11,378 nucleotides of DNA from Moraxellaceae bacterium UBA2032 (GTDB taxonomy: Bacteria; Pseudomonadota; Gammaproteobacteria; Pseudomonadales; Moraxellaceae): NCBI GenBank assembly GCA_002333125.1, contig DDBM01000167.1, forward strand, positions 1,692 through 13,069, written 5' to 3'. Numbering within the stretch: the first letter of the stretch is position 1; the number at the start of each line of letters is the position of its first letter. Positions 1 to 5,469 of this stretch are shown piece after piece. The position numbers and the translations under genes are program-made. The notes beneath the pieces are model-generated. The model ran no database searches and was not told the origin of the DNA. It worked only from the letters and a program-made list of their open reading frames with translations.

Positions 1-1079
1 GAGCCACGACCCGGCCCTACAGGAACACCGTTATTTTTTGCCCATGCAATAAAATCCATCACAATCAAAAAGTAACCCGCAAAACCCATTTGATTGATAA
101 TTTTTAATTCAAAATCTAAACGCTCATGGTAAGTTTTATATTGCTCGTTATATTCAGGCGCGTTTTTATCGAGTAATTGTGTGAGTCGCTCCTCTAAACC
201 CTCACGCGACACTTGCACAAAAAACTCATCCATCGTCATCCCTGCGGGAATCGGATAATTGGGCAAAAAGCTTTTACCTAACTGAATACCGACAGAACAA
301 CGCTTGGCAATTTCTAGCGTGTTTTCAATCGCTTCGGGAATATCACTAAACAACTCAGCCATTTGCTCAGGCGTTTTAAGATACTGCTCAGCACTGTACT
401 CACGCGGCCGTCTAGGGTCTCCTAACACATATCCCTGAGAGACACAGACCCGCACTTCGTGGGCTTCAAAATCATTGGGGCTTAAAAAACGCACATCATT
501 GGTGGCTACGACAGGGCAATCACATTGCGTGGCTAAATCGATAGCTGCATGAACAAAGGCCTCATCACCTGCACGACTGGTTCGTTGTAATTCTAAATAT
601 AAACGATTAGGAAAATCTTGGAGCCATTGTTGCAAGGCTGGTACGGCTAAGGTGCTGTCTGCGCCTAATAATAACGCACCCAATTGACTGTGTTTGCCTA
701 ATAATACAATCAAACCTTCGTTGTATTGGCTTAACCATGCCCGTTGTACGGTGGCTTTGCCTAACTCTTGACCTTGAATAAAGCTTTGGGAAATAATATT
801 GATTAAATTAAAATAACCCTTTTCGTTCATGGCAAAAACCGTGACGATATAACAACTACCACCTTCTTCGGCAACTCTTAAATCTGCCCCAAAAATAGGT
901 TTTACGCCTTTGCCTTGTGCTGCTTTATAAAATTTGACTAAGCCGTATAAATTACCCAAATCGGTAAGGGCTAAGGCAGGCATTTTATGCTTTTGACACT
1001 GCTTAACGGCATCACCCACACGCACCAGCGAATCAATTAGCGAAAACTCACTATGTAGGCGTAAGTGAACAAAACTCAT
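1..1079 (-). CDS. dnaE: DNA polymerase III alpha subunit (N-terminal part)
   Basis: Replicative polymerase catalytic subunit, acting in the cytoplasm at the replication fork. About 359 N-terminal residues are visible and the reading frame runs off the left edge, so roughly two thirds of a usual ~1160-residue DnaE is missing. The protein opens with MSFVHLRLHSEFSLIDSLVR, the typical start of the PHP domain with its two early histidines (residues 5 and 9). It continues with ALTDLGNLYGLVKFYKAA and GVKPIFGADL. The visible end, GYFLIVMDFIAWAK followed by GVPVGPGRG, is the start of the polymerase III palm region. The ATG at 1079 is preceded by GAGG (1087-1090) with a 7-nt spacer, so the start is secure. 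It is divergent from the helicase gene, with 480 bp between the starts. I see no frame break in the visible part. Confidence 0.97.
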   Translation of the reverse strand, partial: MSFVHLRLHSEFSLIDSLVRVGDAVKQCQKHKMPALALTDLGNLYGLVKFYKAAQGKGVKPIFGADLRVAEEGGSCYIVTVFAMNEKGYFNLINIISQSFIQGQELGKATVQRAWLSQYNEGLIVLLGKHSQLGALLLGADSTLAVPALQQWLQDFPNRLYLELQRTSRAGDEAFVHAAIDLATQCDCPVVATNDVRFLSPNDFEAHEVRVCVSQGYVLGDPRRPREYSAEQYLKTPEQMAELFSDIPEAIENTLEIAKRCSVGIQLGKSFLPNYPIPAGMTMDEFFVQVSREGLEERLTQLLDKNAPEYNEQYKTYHERLDFELKIINQMGFAGYFLIVMDFIAWAKNNGVPVGPGRG

Positions 1080-1086
1080 GGGCAAA

Positions 1087-1147
1087 CCTCAATACGGACT
1101 GTCTTTTTTTGGAGGCTGATGATAGCATTTTCACACTCAAGCGGTAA
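1087..1147 (-). promoter_or_regulatory. Candidate dnaE promoter and ribosome binding site
   Basis: Read leftward, an extended -10 element TGC-TATCAT lies at 1119-1127 (hexamer 1119-1124). A weak -35 hexamer TTACCG sits at 1142-1147 with a 17-bp spacer. Transcription would start near 1112, giving a leader of about 30 nt before the ATG at 1079. The ribosome binding site GAGG is at 1087-1090. This is inferred from consensus matching only; the -35 matches 3 of 6 positions. Confidence 0.45.
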
Positions 1148-1227
1148 CGGCTTAATTGGAACATATCACTCAACAATACGCGCTAAACTTTCATTTTGAT
1201 GACTATTTTTAACAAAATTCAAAATAA

Positions 1228-1258
1228 CTCACACTTTTGCAAAAATTTCCTATATAAT
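1228..1258 (+). promoter_or_regulatory. Candidate helicase promoter
   Basis: A perfect -10 hexamer TATAAT lies at 1253-1258, overlapping TATATA at 1251-1256. The best -35 candidate is CTCACA at 1228-1233, 17 bp from TATATA or 19 bp from TATAAT. Upstream, 1201-1227 is very AT-rich with A and T tracts, resembling an UP element. Downstream, the discriminator is strongly GC-rich (1260-1269, CGCCCCGCGC), a pattern often seen at promoters under stringent or growth-rate control. No other good promoter lies nearer to the helicase ATG at 1560. Confidence 0.45.
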
Positions 1259-1263
1259 TCGCC

Positions 1264-1559
1264 CCGCGCAAAAAGCGCAATTGAGCCTCGCCTCCAATCT
1301 AAGATTATCTTATCTGTTGGGCTTATCCCTAGCCCCCACGCACAGCGCGTTGAGTACTTATCAACGGCATTGATTGATTGGCGCGAAGCCTTAGCGGCTA
1401 AACCATCTTAGGACTTTTGTTAATAGAGTTATAGCTTAACTCTTTGTGTACTTTTATCGCCAAATTTAGGTGCTAATCCACACTCAAAACAAACCACTCC
1501 TAGCTTATTAGCCTTTTACCCGAAAAATCGGGTTATCTCTCGTTATAGAAGTTATTAAC
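1264..1559 (+). promoter_or_regulatory. Long structured 5' leader of the helicase mRNA
   Basis: If transcription starts near 1264, the helicase message has a leader of about 295 nt with no convincing reading frame. It holds a series of small inverted repeats: GCGC/GCGC 1266-1278; GGGCT/AGCCC 1319-1335; CGTTGA/TCAACG 1348-1366; AGCC/GGCT 1387-1399, overlapping the near-palindrome TTAGCGGCTAA; AGAGTTA/TAACTCT 1425-1443; and ACCCGA/TCGGGT 1518-1533. The last sits 14 nt upstream of a weak ribosome binding site, AGAAG at 1547-1551. Long autoregulated leaders are known for some bacterial cold-shock DEAD-box helicases such as E. coli deaD. Whether this leader works that way is inference. Confidence 0.4.
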
Positions 1560-3392
1560 ATGACCAATGCTCATGATGTATTGCCTTTGTCCACGTCTGC
1601 CCCTGCTAACTCAGAAATTGTTATTGAAAATGAATTTGCTGCGCTCGGCTTGCACCCTTCTTTAGTAAAAGCCCTTGACGATTTAAATTATAAAAAAGCA
1701 ACACCTGTACAAGCACAAGCAATTCCTGCCTTTTTAGCAGGTCGTGATTTATTAGTATCGAGCCAAACGGGCTCTGGTAAAACAGCAGCGTTTATGTTGC
1801 CTGCTTTACAATTAATTTCGCAAAAACCTTTACCCGAAGTTGACGATACGCCTCGTGTTAAAGGCCGTCGTCCACGTCCTGCCCCTGCTCGTCCACATTT
1901 AGTTGTATTAACACCTACGCGTGAATTAGCACAACAAGTGACTGCGGCAACCACACAGTTTGATAAATACTTACGCCGTACTATTTGCGGTAGCATCGTG
2001 GGCGGTATGCCGTATCCACGCCAGCTCGAAATGTTGGCTAAACAACCCGATATTTTGGTGGCTACACCTGGTCGTTTATTAGACCACATGAATTCTGGCC
2101 GTATTGATTTAAGCCAATTATCGATGTTGGTATTTGACGAAGCTGACCGTATGTTAGATATGGGCTTTTCTGATGATATCGACGCGATTGTAGGCCAAAC
2201 GCCTAGCACACGCCAAACATTGATGTTTTCGGCAACCTTAGATGGCCGTACAGGTGTGTTAGCGGCTGATATGTTACGTGACCCTGTTCGTGTTGCCATT
2301 GCTCAACAGCAAATGGATTACAAACGTATCGAACAACGTGTGCACTTTGTAGATGATACCTCACATAAAGAGCGTGTATTAGAGCATTTGTTGACTAATG
2401 AAGAATTACAACAAATGATTATCTTTACCGCCACTAAAGCCGAAGCTGATTATTTAGCCGATGACTTATGTGAAAAAGGTTACTCTGCGAGTGCTTTGCA
2501 TGGCGACATGAAACAAACCATGCGTAACCGTACTTTACAAGGTTTACGTCGCGGCGAAATTAAAATTTTAGTCGCTACCGATGTAGCTGCACGTGGTATT
2601 GACGTACCAAACATTTCGCACGTTGTTAACTACGGCTTGCCTAAACACGGCGAAGATTATATTCACCGTATTGGCCGTACAGGTCGTGCAGGTCGTAGCG
2701 GTACAGCAATTAACTTAGTACAACACGGTGACCGTTTTAAATGGCAACGTATTGAACGTTTATTACCTGTACGTGTAGAAGTATCCGAAATTGCAGGTTT
2801 AGAGCCACAACGCGCCCCTAAAGGCCGTGATGGTAGCGGTCGCGCACCAGCTAATAAAGACCGTTGGAGCAATGATCGTAAAGATCGTAACCGCTCACCT
2901 GCTCCACGTCGTGATAGCCGTGTTGATGACCGTGCTTTTCGCCCTGATGACCGTGCCACTGCACCGCGTCAAGATGACCGTCGTAGCTTTAACGATGCGC
3001 CACGTTTTGACCAACAACGTCCTGCACGCACTGATAGCGCACCTGCACAACGCGAGTTTAATCGTGATGCACCGCGCCGCGATTTTAATCGTGATGCTGC
3101 ACCACGCACTCAACAACCACGTCGTTTTGAAGATGCGCCGTATAGCTTTGATGCTGACCGTTCACGTCGTGCCGCGCCTGCGCGCACTAGCAGCCGTGAT
3201 GACGCAGCACGTGACTTTAATGCGCGTGAGTTTCCTGCACGTGATTTAATTCGTGATGCACAACCACGCACACCGCGTGCTGATGACCGTTATGCAGCAG
3301 CAGGTGCAGGCCGTGATAAGCCACGTCGTCAAGGTGCTGATTTTCAAGGTGAGCGTCCACGTCGTGGCGCACAAGAATGGACACGTCGTTAA
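1560..3392 (+). CDS. rhlE: DEAD-box ATP-dependent RNA helicase, RhlE-like
   Basis: Cytoplasmic ATP-dependent RNA unwinding enzyme, expected in RNA remodelling, ribosome assembly or RNA decay, often important in the cold. All core motifs are present: Q motif region from F26 with the Gln near 51-53; Walker A SQTGSGKT 68-75; PTRELAQQ 119-126; TPGRLLDH 169-176; DEAD 193-196; SAT 224-226; VATDVAARGID 338-348; HRIGRTGRAGR 369-379. Residues 89-117 form a longer, Arg/Pro-rich insert before motif Ia. The helicase core ends near 415. It is followed by a low-complexity tail of about 190 residues rich in Arg, Asp, Pro and Ala, probably disordered and RNA-binding. The start at 1560 has only a weak ribosome binding site (AGAAG). 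I call it RhlE rather than DeaD/CsdA because it lacks the DeaD RNA-binding domain and has a basic tail. Subfamily assignment is less certain than the helicase call. Confidence 0.93.
   Translation: MTNAHDVLPLSTSAPANSEIVIENEFAALGLHPSLVKALDDLNYKKATPVQAQAIPAFLAGRDLLVSSQTGSGKTAAFMLPALQLISQKPLPEVDDTPRVKGRRPRPAPARPHLVVLTPTRELAQQVTAATTQFDKYLRRTICGSIVGGMPYPRQLEMLAKQPDILVATPGRLLDHMNSGRIDLSQLSMLVFDEADRMLDMGFSDDIDAIVGQTPSTRQTLMFSATLDGRTGVLAADMLRDPVRVAIAQQQMDYKRIEQRVHFVDDTSHKERVLEHLLTNEELQQMIIFTATKAEADYLADDLCEKGYSASALHGDMKQTMRNRTLQGLRRGEIKILVATDVAARGIDVPNISHVVNYGLPKHGEDYIHRIGRTGRAGRSGTAINLVQHGDRFKWQRIERLLPVRVEVSEIAGLEPQRAPKGRDGSGRAPANKDRWSNDRKDRNRSPAPRRDSRVDDRAFRPDDRATAPRQDDRRSFNDAPRFDQQRPARTDSAPAQREFNRDAPRRDFNRDAAPRTQQPRRFEDAPYSFDADRSRRAAPARTSSRDDAARDFNAREFPARDLIRDAQPRTPRADDRYAAAGAGRDKPRRQGADFQGERPRRGAQEWTRR
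3057..3097 (+). repeat. Short direct repeat inside the helicase tail
   Basis: A 14-bp sequence, TTTAATCGTGATGC, occurs exactly at 3057-3070 and 3084-3097. The 27-bp period is nine codons, so the frame is preserved. It encodes a repeated FNRDA unit. It is the clearest sign that the Arg/Asp-rich tail grew by small in-frame duplications. Confidence 0.7.
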
Positions 3393-3414
3393 TTAATTAA
3401 CGCAATTGCTAAAC

Positions 3415-3434
3415 GAGTGTGATGTGTCACACTC
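3415..3434. terminator. Perfect 8-bp hairpin after the helicase gene
   Basis: GAGTGTGA, a 4-nt loop TGTG, then TCACACTC form a perfect inverted repeat starting 22 bp after the helicase stop codon. The position suits a transcript end. However, no T-run follows on the plus strand (CTAAATGG comes next), so it is not a standard intrinsic terminator. It could stabilise the mRNA 3' end, assist factor-dependent termination, or be a protein-binding palindrome upstream of the next gene's candidate promoter. Confidence 0.4.
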
Positions 3435-3452
3435 CTAAATGGCTGTAAATGC

Positions 3453-3461
3453 TGCTATAGT
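3453..3461 (+). promoter_or_regulatory. Candidate extended -10 for the next small gene
   Basis: TGC-TATAGT is a good extended -10 element 35 bp before the ATG at 3496. No recognisable -35 lies at the right distance, so this is a weak call. The palindrome at 3415-3434 would overlap the -35 position. Confidence 0.3.
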
Positions 3462-3495
3462 CGAGTTTTAATTAGCTCGGTTTTAAGCGGTATTT

Positions 3496-4008
3496 ATGGC
3501 CATTTTTTCTTCCACTTCGTATCAAATGTTATTACTGGTCAGTTTGCTGCTTGTGATTGCGTTGATTATTTTTAGAAAACAACTCCATTTATCCGCAACC
3601 AAAGTCAACTCTGCCACGCTCTCTTCCCCTGCATTATTTGAAAGTTTAACCGCCTGTACAGGCTTTAACTCCGATGTAGTATTACACGTAGCTGCTAGCA
3701 TAGCCAAATCAAGCGAGCATCGTTTAGCCCAAGCTATTGTAAATGAAGCCAAAAAACGCCCAATTCCGATGAATGCCGTGAGTGAATTTAAACATCTTGC
3801 AGGGTATGGCTTAACATGTGTGGTTGATGGTCGTATTATTGCCTTAGGTAGCCATGCTTTAATGCAAGAATTAGGTATAAAAACCCAAATTAATCATGCA
3901 CAAATTAGCCAAAACTTGCCGCAACATAGTGTGATTTTATATGTGAGTGTGAATAGTTATTTGGCGGGGATTATTACGGTACATGATATGGTAAGTGTGT
4001 CTTTTTGA
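3496..4008 (+). CDS. Membrane-anchored orphan P1B-ATPase N-domain-like protein
   Basis: A 170-residue protein with one predicted membrane helix (about residues 10-27, MLLLVSLLLVIALIIF) followed by FRKQ. The rest (about 47-165) resembles the nucleotide-binding domain of copper/heavy-metal P1B ATPases: VAASIAKSSEHRLAQAIVNEA (66-86) matches the region around the HP motif, AGYGLTC (102-108) the GxGxxG region, and DGRIIALGSHALMQELG (111-127) the following strand and helix. Everything else of a pump is missing: no DKTGT phosphorylation motif, no CPC metal-binding helix, no GDGxND hinge. The HP motif is HR here (75-76), the acidic residue normally five positions before the His appears to be Ala, and the third Gly of GxGxxG is Cys. 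ATP binding is therefore doubtful. A weak ribosome binding site AAGCGG (3485-3490) precedes the ATG. It is either a diverged standalone protein or a decayed pump remnant; the clean frame and the TM start favour a real gene. Confidence 0.6.
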   Translation: MAIFSSTSYQMLLLVSLLLVIALIIFRKQLHLSATKVNSATLSSPALFESLTACTGFNSDVVLHVAASIAKSSEHRLAQAIVNEAKKRPIPMNAVSEFKHLAGYGLTCVVDGRIIALGSHALMQELGIKTQINHAQISQNLPQHSVILYVSVNSYLAGIITVHDMVSVSF

Positions 4009-4034
4009 ATGAAACGCATTTAGCAAATTAGGGT

Positions 4035-4125
4035 TTCGACTCCGCTCAGCCACCACAAACTCACTCAACCACCACCACGAAACACCGCTCAGCTAACATA
4101 AAAATGTTCCCTGAGCGGAGTCGAA
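4035..4125. repeat. 15-bp inverted-repeat element between convergent genes
   Basis: TTCGACTCCGCTCAG (4035-4049) is exactly reverse-complementary to CTGAGCGGAGTCGAA (4111-4125), with 61 bp between. A third partial copy, CCGCTCAGC at 4085-4093, repeats 4042-4050 and can also pair with 4111-4118, giving a shorter 8-bp hairpin with an 18-nt loop. The GC-rich arms contrast with the local AT-rich DNA. The element fills the gap between the plus-strand orphan gene and the 3' end of the AraC gene, so it may act as a bidirectional 3'-end structure. I recall similar CTGAGCGGAGTCGAAGGG motifs as dispersed repeats in bacterial genomes, which fits a REP/MITE-like element, but copy number cannot be judged here. 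Confidence 0.6.
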
Positions 4126-4133
4126 GGGATACG

Positions 4134-5132
4134 TTAAATCACCATTGAAGAATTTTTCTCGCGCCACGTTTTGGGTGTTGCACCCGTCCAACGCTTAAAG
4201 GCATGATTAAATGCGCTTTGTTCGGCATAGCCCAACAACAAAGCAATTTCGCTTAACGAGGTGTTAGCTTTGCTCAAATATCGCTTGGCTAATTGTAAAC
4301 GCGCATCATCTAACAAAATTTGAAACTTTAAACCACGCTCATCTAAACGGCGTTGTAAGGTACGCGGCGAACAGTGCATCCGCATCGCAACAATATCTAA
4401 ATTAGGTGTTGCCGCATGAATCGCCGCATGAATCGCTTGACGCAAGGCATCAACAAACGCATCGTTTGCGGGTAATTGTTGTAATAAACTTTCGGCCTGA
4501 CGATCTAAAATATCGCGTAATACGGGGTCGGGTTTGGCAACAGGTTTAGCCAACCACATAGCAGGAAATGCCATTGTGGTCATATTGGATTCAAACTTAA
4601 CAGGACATCTAAAAAAGTCTTCGTAAGGTTTAACATTGCTTGGTGTAGGATTGATAAAGCTCATCCACACAGGCGAAAAATCGGGCGAAATCAAATAACG
4701 CACATAACTCACCAACACCGACTGCGCGGTTTGGTCGGCAAACTCACCCGTGACTCCTAGCTCTGCACCCCATTGTAATAAAATCAAGTCGCCATCAAAA
4801 TTGATTTTCATGTCGTTAACGGCATGCACTAAATCTTCAAAACGTTGCAAACGTAATAAGGCTTCGCCTAAGGTATTACACGAATAAGACACATAACCTA
4901 ATACACCCAAATGACGCGGTGTAATACGACTGCCTACCTCTAAACCAAAAAATGGGTCTTGAGTTATTTGATAGGTGCGCTCTAACATCACGCGCCATTC
5001 ATCAAACGAAATACGAATACGCTCATCTAACTCTGGACAAGGACGCTGCAAAACCTGTTCTGCATGATGGCCTTTTTCATTGAGCCATTCAAATAACAAG
5101 CGCACATAAGTTCCCGAAATATGGCCTTGCAT
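4134..5132 (-). CDS. AraC-family transcriptional regulator
   Basis: A 332-residue DNA-binding regulator. Residues about 15-200 resemble the arabinose-binding-like N domain found in AraC regulators of the OruR/VirS type (for example FFGLEVGSRITPRHLGVLGY, 61-80). Residues about 246-325 carry the double helix-turn-helix: first helix pair IVAMRMHCSPRTLQRRL (247-263), linker, second pair SLSEIALLLGYAEQSAFNHAF (292-312, in part), ending in the family signature RWTGATPKTWR (314-324). The effector is unknown. The ATG at 5132 has only a purine-rich AGAGAG upstream. The gene converges with the orphan N-domain gene and lies downstream of a small basic protein and the phosphorelay operon on the same strand. 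A link to either is inferred from position only. Length and domain order are normal for the family. Confidence 0.9.
   Translation of the reverse strand: MQGHISGTYVRLLFEWLNEKGHHAEQVLQRPCPELDERIRISFDEWRVMLERTYQITQDPFFGLEVGSRITPRHLGVLGYVSYSCNTLGEALLRLQRFEDLVHAVNDMKINFDGDLILLQWGAELGVTGEFADQTAQSVLVSYVRYLISPDFSPVWMSFINPTPSNVKPYEDFFRCPVKFESNMTTMAFPAMWLAKPVAKPDPVLRDILDRQAESLLQQLPANDAFVDALRQAIHAAIHAATPNLDIVAMRMHCSPRTLQRRLDERGLKFQILLDDARLQLAKRYLSKANTSLSEIALLLGYAEQSAFNHAFKRWTGATPKTWREKNSSMVI
4411..4434 (-). repeat. 12-bp exact tandem duplication inside the AraC gene
   Basis: GCCGCATGAATC occurs twice back to back (plus-strand reading). In the protein it gives the tandem AIHAAIHAA (residues 233-241) in the linker just before the DNA-binding domain. 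It is in frame, so it lengthens the linker by four residues without breaking the gene. Confidence 0.75.
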
Positions 5133-5168
5133 AATATGTCTCTCTTTTATGAGTTTTTTAGTATTTTA

Positions 5169-5200
5169 CTTAGTGTAATACAAGCTAAGCGTTTGGTAAA
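5169..5200 (-). promoter_or_regulatory. Candidate araC-gene promoter with overlapping palindrome
   Basis: Read leftward, a -35 TTTACC (5195-5200), a 17-bp spacer and a -10 TACACT (5172-5177) each match consensus at 4 of 6 positions. A nested palindrome CTTAG-TGTA-A-TACA-AG-CTAAG (plus strand 5169-5189) overlaps the -10, so a protein bound there would block the promoter. It could be an operator, perhaps autoregulatory; this is inference. Transcription would start near 5165, giving a leader of about 33 nt. Confidence 0.35.
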
Positions 5201-5203
5201 AGT

Positions 5204-5395
5204 TTAACGTTTACCCATTGCGCGACGTGTACCATGTGGTGGCCGATTGGGTCGTTGGCTAAAATTCGCTTTATTAGGCTGAGGATAATTTACAGCTTCT
5301 TTTTTAGCGCGTAAAGATTCTGCTAGTAATTCTGATAAGGTGAGTGTTTTAGTTTCACTCGGTATAGCGACGCTATTTTCTGAGGATGTAGTCAT
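5204..5395 (-). CDS. Small basic protein of unknown function
   Basis: I do not recognise this 63-residue protein. The N-terminal part is Ser/Thr/Glu-rich, followed by a short predicted amphipathic helix (LSELLAESLRAKKEAV, about 20-35) and a basic, Pro/Asn/Arg-rich tail ending HGTRRAMGKR. No signal peptide or membrane segment is visible. The basic end suggests nucleic-acid or ribosome binding, but this is only composition. Support for a real gene: a good promoter just upstream (5431-5460), no competing frame, and a clean fit between two genes on the same strand. The ribosome binding site is poor (GAAGTAG several bases before the ATG). It ends 71 bp before the AraC start. Confidence 0.6.
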   Translation of the reverse strand: MTTSSENSVAIPSETKTLTLSELLAESLRAKKEAVNYPQPNKANFSQRPNRPPHGTRRAMGKR

Positions 5396-5430
5396 GAGGT
5401 TCTACTTCATACAATCTAATGTGTTTTTTG

Positions 5431-5460
5431 ATTATACCCGACAAATTTAAGCTATGTTGA
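5431..5460 (-). promoter_or_regulatory. Candidate promoter for the small basic protein gene
   Basis: Read leftward, TCAACA (5455-5460) as -35, an 18-bp spacer and a perfect TATAAT (5431-5436) as -10. Transcription would start near 5424, about 28 nt before the ATG at 5395. It lies directly after the stop of the 806-residue protein, so the small gene and perhaps the AraC gene can be transcribed apart from the phosphorelay operon. No terminator hairpin is visible between them, so read-through is also possible. Confidence 0.55.
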
Positions 5461-5469
5461 CGTTTTGTT

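Noticed and set aside
1196..1411. 71-codon plus-strand open frame in the dnaE/helicase intergenic region
   Set aside because: It spans the best helicase promoter (TATAAT at 1253-1258) and has no ribosome binding site. The translation is not protein-like, and the region is better explained as promoter plus leader RNA.
1425..1443. AGAGTTA/TAACTCT hairpin as an intrinsic terminator in the helicase leader
   Set aside because: The stem is AT-rich and the following TTTGTGTAC is not a T-run, so termination there is unlikely without a helper; kept only as part of the structured leader.
1688..2299. 203-codon minus-strand open frame opposite the helicase
   Set aside because: It lies wholly antisense to the conserved helicase core, so its length follows from the codon use of the real gene; the translation has no recognisable domain.
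2827..3249. 140-codon plus-strand frame inside the helicase tail
   Set aside because: It is a phase-shifted reading of the repetitive Arg/Asp codons (a monotonous Val/Leu/His/Met product) without a ribosome binding site.
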